From Bacillota bacterium (GTDB lineage: Bacteria; Bacillota; Dethiobacteria; DTU022), in contig JAUWPV010000001.1 of NCBI GenBank assembly GCA_030611385.1, positions 98,299 through 162,298 of the forward strand: a stretch of DNA of 64,000 nt. The letters run 5' to 3'. Of the stretch, positions 9,615 through 20,404 are shown piece by piece. Every line of letters starts with the position of its first letter. The first letter of the stretch is position 1. Under the pieces are notes generated by a model, which was not told where the DNA came from, did no database searches, and was given only the letters and a program-made list of their open reading frames with translations. The position numbers and the translations under genes were made by a program.

Positions 9615-10691
9615 ATGGCTCAATACTTGCACGATACTCCCATTCTGGAAGTAAAAAATCTGAAAAAATATTTCGGGCAAAGGGTGAGCACCGGAAAGAC
9701 TAAACATCCGCAGGATGAAACCCCGGATATGGCCAGTGGAGATAAACCGAAGATATTACCGGAAAAACAAAAACGTTTATTTGGCGCGGGCGGGGGGGCT
9801 GTAAAAGCGGTTGATGGAGTATCTTTTACAATTAAGACTGGCGAGACATTCGGCCTGGTTGGGGAAAGTGGTTGCGGTAAGACTACGATCGGCAGGACTT
9901 TGGTCGGTCTCTATAAACCTACTGAAGGTTCAGTCATATACAAAGGAGTGGATCTATCTAAAGCTACCGGCGCACTGCGTATCCGGAACCGCCGTCAGAT
10001 GCAGATGATCTTTCAGGATCCATACGCTTCTCTTAACCCCAGGATGACCGTTGGTGATATTGTCGGCGAGCCGATTGATATCCACGGTTTGGCCAGTAAT
10101 AAGAATGAACGTCAGGAAAGAATTCAGCAGATTTTGGATTTAGTCGGTTTAAACCCGGAGCATATAAACCGTTACCCACACGAGTTCAGTGGTGGCCAGC
10201 GCCAGCGAATAGGCATCGCCCGGGCATTGGCTGTAGAACCGGAATTGATTGTGTGTGATGAACCGGTATCGGCAGTAGATGTTTCCATTCAGGCTCAAAT
10301 TATCAATATGCTCGAACGCCTGCAGAATGAGTTAGACCTGACTTACATGATCATTGCGCATGATCTTTCGATGATCAAGTATGTATCCGACCGGGTTGCC
10401 GTGATGTATTTAGGAAAAATTGTTGAGCTTGTTTACAGCGAAAATTTATATGCCAATCCGCAGCATCCGTACACTAGAGCTCTTCTATCGGCAGTGCCGA
10501 TTGCCGATCCTGAAGTTGAGCGTAAACGTCAACGCATTATCCTCGAAGGCGATGTGCCTAGCCCGATTAACCCGCCAAGCGGCTGCTATTTTCATACCCG
10601 CTGCAGCAGTGCCCTGCCGATTTGTCGCGAGATAGAGCCCGAAAAAACAGATCTTGGAGATGGTCAGTGGGTTACCTGTCACAATCTGTAA
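9615..10691 (+). CDS. oppF: Oligopeptide ABC transporter ATP-binding protein
   Basis: Walker [29 protein letters not shown] 9615 after gggaggtctcct. Confidence 0.93.
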   Translation: MAQYLHDTPILEVKNLKKYFGQRVSTGKTKHPQDETPDMASGDKPKILPEKQKRLFGAGGGAVKAVDGVSFTIKTGETFGLVGESGCGKTTIGRTLVGLYKPTEGSVIYKGVDLSKATGALRIRNRRQMQMIFQDPYASLNPRMTVGDIVGEPIDIHGLASNKNERQERIQQILDLVGLNPEHINRYPHEFSGGQRQRIGIARALAVEPELIVCDEPVSAVDVSIQAQIINMLERLQNELDLTYMIIAHDLSMIKYVSDRVAVMYLGKIVELVYSENLYANPQHPYTRALLSAVPIADPEVERKRQRIILEGDVPSPINPPSGCYFHTRCSSALPICREIEPEKTDLGDGQWVTCHNL

Positions 10692-10828
10692 TCCCGGTAT
10701 TTTTTGAGAATTGACTTGTTCCAGATCGCTAAGGTGATGGAAATATACTTTGTATATGGTTGAATGGGCAGCTTTTTCATTGTATAATAATTAACGTTAA
10801 TAGACAGGCTGTTATTAACGTGCAGCGT

Positions 10829-10924
10829 GGAGAGATGGCTGAGCTGGTCGAAGGCGCTCGCCTGGAAAGCGAGTAGATGAGGCAAAACCTTGTCTCGAGG
10901 GTTCGAATCCCTCTCTCTCCGCCA
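10829..10924 (+). tRNA. tRNA-Ser(GGA)
   Basis: GGAGAGA...CTCGCCTGGAAAGCGAG...long variable arm...GGGTTCGAATCCC TCTCTCTCCGCCA. Confidence 0.95.
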
Positions 10925-10937
10925 TTATCTATAGTTT

Positions 10938-11206
10938 GGCCGCGCTAGACGGGGAGGTAGCGGTGCCCTGAACCCGCAATCCGCTATAGCGGGGTTTAAT
11001 TCCTGCCCCCGGCCGCGCATTCTTAGGGTCAGCACCTGGCAAGTGGTGTCGAAGGCCCGGTCCTGTGCGGCGTAATCTCATGAATCCCGTCAGGTCCGGA
11101 AGGAAGCAGCGGTAAGTGAGTATTTCGGGTGCTACGGGAGCGCCGGGCTGGAGCTAACTGTCTGGCAAGCGCCTGGGAGTGCCGGTCAAAGGTAGGTGCG
11201 CGGCCT
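10938..11206 (+). ncRNA. ffs: Signal recognition particle RNA (long, Alu-domain-containing form)
   Basis: Core GTCAGGTCCGGAAGGAAGCAGCGGTAA; terminal ggccgcgc...gcgcggcc pairing; ~268 nt. Confidence 0.93.
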
Positions 11207-11216
11207 TAATATTGCG

Positions 11217-11600
11217 ATGAAAAAACTAACTTTAAGTATTCTGCATGAGAAACTGGGTATTTGCCGCCTGGAAAGCAGTTCACCTTTGCCTGACTGGGTA
11301 GGTGGCAGTAAAAACTTCTATGCAATTACCGGCACAGCTGATGAAACGTCAATAGTTTGCCGGGAAGATTTGATCCCCACTGATCTTCTGTCTGAAAAAA
11401 ATTTCCGGGCTCTGAAAGTCAATGGGCCTCTCGACTTTTCACTGACCGGTATTTTGGCTTCAATTTTAAATCCCCTGGCTGCTGCCGGTATCGGTGTGTT
11501 TGCTATCTCTACTTATGATACCGACTATATCCTGATTAAAGAGAAGAATCTGGAGCAAGCGATCGGTTTGTTAAGCGCTACCATGACTATTAGGCGATGA
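11217..11600 (+). CDS. ACT-domain-containing protein (CASTOR/ACT_7-like)
   Basis: LDFSLTGILASILNPLAAAGIGVFAISTYDTDYILIKEKNLEQAI; ATG 11217 avoids overlap with SRP RNA. Confidence 0.85.
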   Translation: MKKLTLSILHEKLGICRLESSSPLPDWVGGSKNFYAITGTADETSIVCREDLIPTDLLSEKNFRALKVNGPLDFSLTGILASILNPLAAAGIGVFAISTYDTDYILIKEKNLEQAIGLLSATMTIRR

Positions 11601-11622
11601 AGGATAGAGGTGTTTCTATAAC

Positions 11623-13323
11623 GTGGCTTCCCTGAGTTTATACCGGCGCTGTCGCCCGCTGACATTTGGTGACATGACGGGACAGGAACATATAACCCGC
11701 ACCCTGAGCAATGCCCTGCTCTCCGACCGATTGGCACATGCCTACCTGTTTTGCGGGCCTCGCGGTACCGGAAAAACCACGGCGGCCAAGATCCTGGCCA
11801 GAGCTATGAACTGCAAGCAATATCCTGTTTCTGAACCATGCGGTCAGTGTCTACCATGTCAGAATATTGCATCCGGAGTTTCCATGGATGTTATTGAAAT
11901 GGATGCCGCTTCAAACCGGGGTATCGATGAAATACGCGAGCTGCGTGAGAGATCCCGCTTTGCCAGCGGCGAAAGCCGCTTTAAAGTTTATATTATTGAT
12001 GAAGCGCACATGCTGACCACCGAGGCCTGCAACGCTTTTCTGAAAACTCTGGAAGAGCCACCGCAGAATGTAGTTTTCATTCTGGCCACAACCGATCCTT
12101 CCCGCCTGCCCTCGACTATAGTATCGCGCTGCCAGCGTTTTGATTTCCACCTGCTTAATATTGATCAAATCAGGCAGCGGTTGGATCAAGTCCTCACAAA
12201 AGAAGGCTGGCACTCTGACAATGAAGCAGTTAATTTGATTGCCCGGCTTGCTGATGGGTCTCTACGCGATGCCCTGGGTATTCTTGAGCAGTGTTCTACG
12301 TATGGCGAAGGACAAATTACTGCCGATCAAGTTCGTATCGTGACCGGTGCGACCCGGCTGGAAACTATCGGTGCCCTGGTCAAAGCCACCGTGGAAAATG
12401 ATTTGGATTCCGCTATAGCGGTTATTGAACAGATGATTTTCAGTGGACGCGATCTTAATTTATTTTTGCGTGATTTTACTTTCGTATTTACCCGTCTGCT
12501 TCTTGAAAGTGGTGCGGGAATAGAAAAATCCTCAACCAAACTTCACGGCTTTGAAGAGCTGATTGCTGTTTATCATGGTAAGATAGCGCATGCTCTGTTA
12601 CTGGATGCCGTCGAGCTTTTACATGAACTCAGCGGAGAACTGCGTCATGCACACTTTCCCCAGTACATCCTGGAGGTGGCTTTTATTCGTCTGTTCAGGC
12701 TGCTGCATGGCCGCTTGAAACCGGCTGCCGGTTTACAGCCACAGCAGGTTGAGTTACCGGTAAAAGATGCCCGGCCTGACCGATTGCCGGCTGCATCAAG
12801 GAGCCTGAAAGATACGGCAGTACCGCTGCTGTCCGCCGAAGCTGTGAAAGTGGATACGAACAGGCCAGAAGAAACTGCAACGATAGCACCTAAAGTAAGT
12901 CCGTCGCCCTCTACAGAAAGCATAACTGCGCTGAGAGAAGCTTGGCCACAGCTGCTGCAGCAGATCAAGAAACAGCAGAAGACGACCGCTGCTTGGCTCG
13001 AACCGGCAGTGATCAGCTATTGCCGGGGTCAGCTGGTCAGACTGACCTATGCACCGGAGTATGATATCCACCGGATCAGGATTATGGAGCAGAGCCACCG
13101 CAAGCTGGTTGAAAGCGTCCTCGCTGATTTCTTGCATGGCCCGATAGAACTCAAGACGGAGATCGGTGATGTTGAATATCCTTCCAACCAGGTTCTCGGG
13201 CCGGGTGAACCGGTTAGCCCCCGGCAGGGTGAAGATCTTAAGGTAGAAGATCAAAAGAAAAAAGTGTCGAATGTGGAAGAAGCGATGAAATTATTTGGTG
13301 GTAAGTTGATTGATTCAGAGTGA
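11623..13323 (+). CDS. dnaX: DNA polymerase III subunits gamma/tau
   Basis: YRRCRPLTFGDMTGQEHITRTLSNAL, Walker A GPRGTGKTT, four-Cys zinc motif. Confidence 0.97.
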   Translation: MASLSLYRRCRPLTFGDMTGQEHITRTLSNALLSDRLAHAYLFCGPRGTGKTTAAKILARAMNCKQYPVSEPCGQCLPCQNIASGVSMDVIEMDAASNRGIDEIRELRERSRFASGESRFKVYIIDEAHMLTTEACNAFLKTLEEPPQNVVFILATTDPSRLPSTIVSRCQRFDFHLLNIDQIRQRLDQVLTKEGWHSDNEAVNLIARLADGSLRDALGILEQCSTYGEGQITADQVRIVTGATRLETIGALVKATVENDLDSAIAVIEQMIFSGRDLNLFLRDFTFVFTRLLLESGAGIEKSSTKLHGFEELIAVYHGKIAHALLLDAVELLHELSGELRHAHFPQYILEVAFIRLFRLLHGRLKPAAGLQPQQVELPVKDARPDRLPAASRSLKDTAVPLLSAEAVKVDTNRPEETATIAPKVSPSPSTESITALREAWPQLLQQIKKQQKTTAAWLEPAVISYCRGQLVRLTYAPEYDIHRIRIMEQSHRKLVESVLADFLHGPIELKTEIGDVEYPSNQVLGPGEPVSPRQGEDLKVEDQKKKVSNVEEAMKLFGGKLIDSE

Positions 13324-13337
13324 AAGGAGTTTTGCCA

Positions 13338-13658
13338 ATGCCTAATGGAGGAATGGCGAAAATAATGAAACAGCTGCAGCAAGCCCAGACTGAAATGAGC
13401 CGCCTGCAGGAGGAACTTGGTGGAAAAACGGTCGAAAGTTCCAGCGGTGGTGGCGCAGTACGGGTTGTGGTTGACGGCCAAAAAAATCTGGTTTCCCTAC
13501 AAATTGATCCTGAGGTGATCAGTGAGGGTAATCGTGAAATGCTCGAAGACCTGATTATTGCAGCGGTAAATGAAGCTTTTCACCGCGTAGATGATATGAT
13601 TGCTGCAGAAATGCAAAAGCTTACCGGCGGTTTAAATCTTCCGCCGGGAATGTTTTAG
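13338..13658 (+). CDS. YbaB/EbfC nucleoid-associated protein
   Basis: Met/Gln-rich start, GGGAVRVVVDGQKNLVSLQIDPEVI; between dnaX and recR. Confidence 0.95.
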   Translation: MPNGGMAKIMKQLQQAQTEMSRLQEELGGKTVESSSGGGAVRVVVDGQKNLVSLQIDPEVISEGNREMLEDLIIAAVNEAFHRVDDMIAAEMQKLTGGLNLPPGMF

Positions 13659-13686
13659 ATCCTGAAGGAGGCGGCGGCAGAAATCT

Positions 13687-14283
13687 ATGGCTTATCCGGT
13701 ATCTCTTAAGAAATTAGTTGATGTATTATGTCGATTTCCTGGAATAGGGCAGAAGACTGCTCAGCGGCTTGCCTTTTACTTGCTTGGTTGCTCACGTGAG
13801 GATGTGATCGCTATCGCCAGAGCTATGGTGGAGGCAAAGGACAGGCTTACTTTTTGCGTGATTTGTGGCAGTCTTGCTGAAGCCGAAAGCTGTTCCTACT
13901 GTAGCGACCCGGGACGCGATCAGTCCTTGCTTTGTGTTGTCCAGGAACCGCGGGATGTCCTTGTCCTTGAGCGAACCGGGCAATACCGTGGTCTATACCA
14001 CGTATTACATGGTGCCCTCTCCCCTCTTGATGGTATCGGGCCGGAAGAGTTAAAGCTTGATCAATTGGTGCGGCGTGTTGAAGATAAGAATGTCGGGGAA
14101 GTGATTGTTGCGACTAACCCAAATGTTGAGGGTGATGCAACGGCAGCCTATATTGCCATGCTTTTAAAACCGCTTGCAAGCAGAGTTACCCGTATCGCTT
14201 TCGGGCTGCCTGTAGGAGGCGATATTGAATATGCCGACGACCTGACCCTTAGCCGGTCTCTTGAAGGACGCCGTGAAATTTAA
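13687..14283 (+). CDS. recR: Recombination protein RecR
   Basis: LVDVLCRFPGIGQKTAQRLAFYLL; C4 zinc finger; TOPRIM. Confidence 0.97.
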   Translation: MAYPVSLKKLVDVLCRFPGIGQKTAQRLAFYLLGCSREDVIAIARAMVEAKDRLTFCVICGSLAEAESCSYCSDPGRDQSLLCVVQEPRDVLVLERTGQYRGLYHVLHGALSPLDGIGPEELKLDQLVRRVEDKNVGEVIVATNPNVEGDATAAYIAMLLKPLASRVTRIAFGLPVGGDIEYADDLTLSRSLEGRREI

Positions 14284-14305
14284 TCTTCGCAATAAATACT
14301 GTCTC

Positions 14306-14929
14306 CTAAAGGCGCATATGTTCTTTCATCGCTCCGGTGACGATGGCCGGTAAGTGGGCATAATCCTCTGTCGGCAGGTAAGAATGCGCGGATCGATCAA
14401 AAAGGATGTTTGCCGAAGCGGGCATCTCTTCGTCTCCCGGCCAGATCGTAAAACAGATCGGTACTCTGGGCAATACCGGCACAACCATGCTGATACCGCT
14501 CAACACCAGCGGGTTACCGCCGAGGGCTTCTGCCGCTTTTTTAAATTCTTCAGGCCGATCGCCAAAGGTTTTGAGAAAAGGGGTTACCGCCCTCTTTTGA
14601 AAAGGTTCGCTATAGATATCCCCACCGGGCAGGTGACGGTAAGCGATCCACTGCCTGGCCAGCGGAGTGCCATCAGCAGTGATCAGATAATGAAGGATGA
14701 TGATTGTTAAATAAACCGAGGCAGTTTCTCCTTTCGCGGTCATTACTTTACCACTCGGGTGGTGCACCAGGTAGTTCTGATTGATAAAAGGGATCGCAAA
14801 GGTCTGATCTTCTTTAGTCAGGTCGACCCCGGCATTATGGGCGATCTTTCCCGGATCAAGGTCAGCGAAGTGTTCCACTGCTTTTTTCAGTGTTTCATCC
14901 AGGTTGAAGTAGCTGTGTTTCTTATCCAT
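14306..14929 (-). CDS. DUF3786-type putative protein
   Basis: Conserved corrinoid/Clostridial-like domain: IPFINQNYLVHHPSGKV...PVLPRVPICFTIWPGDEEMPASANILFD. Confidence 0.7.
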   Translation of the reverse strand: MDKKHSYFNLDETLKKAVEHFADLDPGKIAHNAGVDLTKEDQTFAIPFINQNYLVHHPSGKVMTAKGETASVYLTIIILHYLITADGTPLARQWIAYRHLPGGDIYSEPFQKRAVTPFLKTFGDRPEEFKKAAEALGGNPLVLSGISMVVPVLPRVPICFTIWPGDEEMPASANILFDRSAHSYLPTEDYAHLPAIVTGAMKEHMRL

Positions 14930-14982
14930 TGTCTTTCCTCCGGTATTCTTAACGCCGGTCTTTTAAAAAGCGACAGTGATCA

Positions 14983-15765
14983 TTACCCGGAGGCGAGATG
15001 CCCAATAAACTCGGCTATAGCCTGGTTAACGCTATCCGGTTTTTCCAGCATGACCATATGTCCGGCACCGGCGATTACCTCAACTTTCCCCAGTGGCAGC
15101 TTTTCTTCCAGATAGCGGCTATATTTGACCGGGGTAAGGAGATCTTCACTGCCGCAAATCATCAAGACCGGTTGACTGATCTGGGATACCTTTTCCATAA
15201 CATCAAACTTGTCGCACGCACATAAATCGGCATAGTAGGTTGCAGCGGCAGTGGATTCAACTTCTTCACGCCCCTTCTTCAGAAGATCATCGGAAGCTTC
15301 GGGGCCATAAAGATAATCTGCTAGAACGGTCGGAACGATACCTTTGCTGAGCTGTTCCAGGAAGGCAGGCAGTACCCGCAGCCGTCCACCGCTGCCTATT
15401 AGGATCAGACCGAGGACTTCGTCAGGGTAGTGCAGGGTATAATCGAGAGCAATTGCTCCTCCCATGGAGTGGCCGGCCGGCACAAACGGGCCAAGCTGTA
15501 CAGCCTGGGTGAAGCAATGCAGCCATTTCCGGCTAAGAGAGATATCTTCAGCTGGAGGACCTTCCGAGCGTTCATGCCCGGGTAGGTCTACTGCCAGGGG
15601 GTTTACTTTTCCCCGCAAACCTTTAAGCTGATAGTTCCAGTGGTGGTGCCCCCCGCCTGATCCGTGGCAGAATAAGACGGGGACACCTTCGCGATTGCTA
15701 TCGCCGGCGTAATAAACTTGTTTTCCGTTAAGCGTTATATAGGGCAAACCAATTCCCCCCCGCAT
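14983..15765 (-). CDS. Alpha/beta hydrolase
   Basis: FCHGSGGGHHHW, GHSMGGAIAL nucleophile elbow, C-terminal GAGHMVMLEKP. Confidence 0.9.
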   Translation of the reverse strand: MRGGIGLPYITLNGKQVYYAGDSNREGVPVLFCHGSGGGHHHWNYQLKGLRGKVNPLAVDLPGHERSEGPPAEDISLSRKWLHCFTQAVQLGPFVPAGHSMGGAIALDYTLHYPDEVLGLILIGSGGRLRVLPAFLEQLSKGIVPTVLADYLYGPEASDDLLKKGREEVESTAAATYYADLCACDKFDVMEKVSQISQPVLMICGSEDLLTPVKYSRYLEEKLPLGKVEVIAGAGHMVMLEKPDSVNQAIAEFIGHLASG

Positions 15766-15868
15766 AAATCTATTGATTGAATTCGTTTCTCATCGGCTGT
15801 AATCCTGCCGTAAAAGGGTTATTCTTTAAAAACAGGCAGATCGCAACTACGGTTTTTCGCTGCTTTAG

Positions 15869-17395
<1,527 letters not shown>

Positions 17396-17415
17396 TATTG
17401 TTTCAAATAACCCGG

Positions 17416-17448
17416 ATACCGCAGGCCGGTGTTGCCTGCGGTATTTTT
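17416..17448 (+). terminator. Rho-independent terminator
   Basis: ataccgcaggc-cggtgtt-gcctgcggtatttttag. Confidence 0.85.
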
Positions 17449-17471
17449 AGGCTCGAAATCTTAATAAAGAG

Positions 17472-18125
17472 GTGTTAAAAACGCGCGGTCTGCTGATAAC
17501 TCTGGAAGGGATTGACGGCTGCGGTAAGTCGACGCAAGCCGTAATATTGCAGCGTTATCTTGAAGAGAGCGGATTACCCCATGTTATGGTTAGGGAACCT
17601 GGTGGGACAGCCGTTGGAGAAGATATCAGGCAGGTTTTGCTCGATAATCATTACTCCCTTTCGTTACAGGCTGAACTGCTGCTGTATATGGCAGCACGTT
17701 CAGAACTGACCGAACAGGTTATCCTGCCGGCTCTTCAGGCTGGGAAAGTCGTATTGTGTGACCGCTTTACCGATTCTACACTGGCCTACCAGGGTTATGG
17801 CGGCGGAGCTGATTTGGGTCTGATCCGGTTGTTGAACCGAAAAGCAACTGGTGGGATTTCTCCTGATCTTACTGTCCTGCTTGATCTGGCGGTTGAAGAA
17901 GCAGCCGGTAGGCGCGGTGCAACAGCCGACCGTATGGAAAGTAAAGATTTTCGATATCATCAGCGGGTTCGTTGCGGTTACCTGGAAATTGCCCGGTGGG
18001 AACCGCAGAGAGTAAGTGTGGTTGACGCTTCCGGTGAAAAAGAAAAAAAGGGTCGGAATATCTGGCAGCTGGTTCAAAACTTGATCAACAGGCGCCTTTC
18101 AATGAGGACCACTGATGACTTTTAG
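17472..18125 (+). CDS. tmk: Thymidylate kinase
   Basis: LITLEGIDGCGKSTQ, DRFTDSTLAYQG. Confidence 0.95.
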   Translation: MLKTRGLLITLEGIDGCGKSTQAVILQRYLEESGLPHVMVREPGGTAVGEDIRQVLLDNHYSLSLQAELLLYMAARSELTEQVILPALQAGKVVLCDRFTDSTLAYQGYGGGADLGLIRLLNRKATGGISPDLTVLLDLAVEEAAGRRGATADRMESKDFRYHQRVRCGYLEIARWEPQRVSVVDASGEKEKKGRNIWQLVQNLINRRLSMRTTDDF

Positions 18126-19095
18126 CAGCCTGGCTGGACAGCAGGAACTGCGCCGTATGCTGACCGGAGCACTGGCTGCGGATAAACTAAGCCATGCTAT
18201 TGTACTGGCCGGTCCCTCCGGGAGCGGCAAAAAAAGTTGGGGAAAAGCCCTGTCACAGGCCATACTTTGCGCCAACCGCAGTGGAGCAGAACCCTGCATG
18301 CAGTGTTTCTCCTGCCACAGTTTCTGTAGCGGAAACCACTCTGATTATTTCTTTTTAGAACCGGATGGCCGTAGGATCAAGATAGCGCAGATCCGCTCGA
18401 TCAGAAATAACTTTTATTTGAGTGGAAGCAAAAAAGTATGTCTGATTGACCGTGCAGAAATGATGACTGCTGAAACTTCTTCGTCCCTGCTAAAAATTCT
18501 GGAAGAACCACCGGTCGGTCTTTATTTTATCCTGCTGGCGGAGCAGCCACTGTTGCTTTTTGACACAATATTATCGAGATGTCAGTGTTATATGCTGCAA
18601 CCGCTAAAGTATGCTGAAATAATAGAACTATTAACCAGGGAGAGGAATATGGCCATGGAACAGGCATCCCTTCTGGCCCATCTCAGTGGTGGGCTTCCTG
18701 GTAATGCTTTTAAACTGGCTGATGATGATCAGTTTGCAGATCGCTTTGCAGAAGCAAAAACAATGGCCGGCAACCTTGCTTCCGGACGTGATTCTGCACT
18801 ACAACTGCTTTCCCAGGCTGTTTCTCTGGCCGAGAGAGAAGACCTTATTCCTTTCCTCGAGTTAATCTGTCTCTTCTACCGTGATCGGTTGATTCAGAAC
18901 CTCTGCGGTAACTGCGAGCAGTTAATTAATCCAGATCAGCCATCAGCTTGGGTCGAAGTCGTTTCCCCTACCGGTCTGGAAGAAGCTGTGTTGATGATTA
19001 ATGCAGCTATATATGAGATCAAAGCTACGAATGCCAATCGTCGTTTATTACTGGAAAAGACGCTTATTATGCTGCAAAGGAGGTTGGCTAAATGA
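18115..19095 (+). CDS. holB: DNA polymerase III delta' subunit
   Basis: AAA+ clamp-loader motifs (GPSGSGKK, LIDRAEMMTAETSSSLLKILEEPP); overlaps tmk and ricT-like gene. Confidence 0.9.
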   Translation: MTFSSLAGQQELRRMLTGALAADKLSHAIVLAGPSGSGKKSWGKALSQAILCANRSGAEPCMQCFSCHSFCSGNHSDYFFLEPDGRRIKIAQIRSIRNNFYLSGSKKVCLIDRAEMMTAETSSSLLKILEEPPVGLYFILLAEQPLLLFDTILSRCQCYMLQPLKYAEIIELLTRERNMAMEQASLLAHLSGGLPGNAFKLADDDQFADRFAEAKTMAGNLASGRDSALQLLSQAVSLAEREDLIPFLELICLFYRDRLIQNLCGNCEQLINPDQPSAWVEVVSPTGLEEAVLMINAAIYEIKATNANRRLLLEKTLIMLQRRLAK

Positions 19096-19892
19096 CCAGA
19101 GTCGTCGGGGTTCGATTCAGACAGGCCGGGAAAACCTACTATTTTGAACACGGTTCAGATATATTAGCGCAGGGCGCACAGGTGATTGTGGAAACTGCGC
19201 GTGGTCAGGAAATCGGCATGGTGATTGTTCCCGAGAAGGAAGTAACAGAAAAAGAATTGGTTCTTCCATTGAAAAAGGTAATCCGTCTCGCCACCGAAGA
19301 TGATTGCTGTAAGGTTGAAGAAAACAAGCTTAAGGAGGCTGCAGCATTTGCCAGGTGCCGGGAAAAAATAAAGGAACACAGCCTGGATATGAAGCTGGTT
19401 AGTGTTGAATATACTTTTGATCGCAATAAGATCATCTTTTACTTTACCTCTGAGGAGAGAGTTGATTTTCGGGAACTGGTTAAAGATCTCGCTGCGATTT
19501 TTAAAACCAGAATCGAACTGCGCCAGATCGGGGTGCGCGATGAAGCCAAGTACAAGGGTGGAATCGGACCTTGTGGGCGGGTTTTCTGCTGCACCACCTT
19601 TCTTGAGGAGTTTGAGCCGGTTTCAATACGAATGGCCAAAGGTCAGAATTTATCGCTAAATCCCACTAAAATATCCGGAGTCTGCGGTCGCCTGATGTGC
19701 TGTCTTCGTTATGAAGCCAGCGCCTATGACGATGCACGGGAAGAAATGCCCAAGCCTGGTGAAGCAGTGATCACTCCGGACGGAGAAGGCCAGATTAAAG
19801 AAGTTAACTATCACAAAAAGACAGTATTAGTGAAGTTGCAGGATTCAGGTAATGTAAGGGTATTCCCACTGGAAGAGGTTGATCGGGTTTAA
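19092..19892 (+). CDS. ricT: PSP1-domain protein (YaaT/RicT family)
   Basis: RIELRQIGVRDEAKYKGGIGPCGRVFCC...GVCGRLMCCLRYE. Confidence 0.93.
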   Translation: MTRVVGVRFRQAGKTYYFEHGSDILAQGAQVIVETARGQEIGMVIVPEKEVTEKELVLPLKKVIRLATEDDCCKVEENKLKEAAAFARCREKIKEHSLDMKLVSVEYTFDRNKIIFYFTSEERVDFRELVKDLAAIFKTRIELRQIGVRDEAKYKGGIGPCGRVFCCTTFLEEFEPVSIRMAKGQNLSLNPTKISGVCGRLMCCLRYEASAYDDAREEMPKPGEAVITPDGEGQIKEVNYHKKTVLVKLQDSGNVRVFPLEEVDRV

Positions 19893-19935
19893 ACAACAGT
19901 GGGGGCACGGTATGCCCGTGCCCCCACTGTTGTTA
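19893..19935 (+). terminator. Strong (near-perfect) stem-loop terminator, probably bidirectional
   Basis: aacaacagtgggggcacgg-tatg-cccgtgcccccactgttgtt between convergent genes. Confidence 0.85.
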
Positions 19936-19953
19936 TACTAACCTTAGCAATGT

Positions 19954-20202
19954 TTAATCTTTGGCTAGCTTGCCGATACATTCCCGGCAGACAATGCGGT
20001 TGCCAAAGTGCTTAACATTGTCGGCGTTACCACAAAAGAGACAGGCTGGTTCATATTTCTTGAGGATGATTTTTTCAGCGTCAACGTAAATTTCAAGGGC
20101 GTCTTTTATAGCAATTCCCAGGGTACGCCTTAATTCTATTGGGATCACTATTCTTCCCAATTCATCTACTTTTCTTACAATTCCTGTTGATTTCAATAGC
20201 AT
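19954..20202 (-). CDS. abrB: AbrB-family transition-state regulator
   Basis: MLLKSTGIVRKVDELGRIVIPIELRRTLGI; C-terminal C4 motif; start at internal ATG with RBS aggagg. Confidence 0.9.
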   Translation of the reverse strand: MLLKSTGIVRKVDELGRIVIPIELRRTLGIAIKDALEIYVDAEKIILKKYEPACLFCGNADNVKHFGNRIVCRECIGKLAKD

Positions 20203-20341
20203 TTCCTCCTTTTTTCGTAATGAAGCAAGACTGGTTCCGCTATTATACCAGTAATTTACATGGAAAGTCAATAGTTATTTTCCCGAATTGCTCAAGTTTA
20301 CAAGAATATTACATGAGATTTCTTTCTTTGTAAGGCTAATC

Positions 20342-20369
20342 TTGACAGTAAGATCTGCTTTGATATAAT
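20342..20369 (+). promoter_or_regulatory. SigmaA-type promoter of metG
   Basis: TTGACA-16 nt-TATAAT exact consensus boxes. Confidence 0.8.
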
Positions 20370-20404
20370 TACGACATCTTTTACCGCATCGGGGAGGCCT
20401 AAAT

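Noticed and set aside
4656-10924. Two tRNA-Ser genes flanking opp considered as a duplicated att boundary of an island
   Set aside because: Different anticodons (CGA, GGA), both intact, and the interval is an ordinary opp operon without integrase
12796-13254. 152-aa antisense ORF in dnaX
   Set aside because: Antisense to the tau C-terminal region; no RBS or motif support
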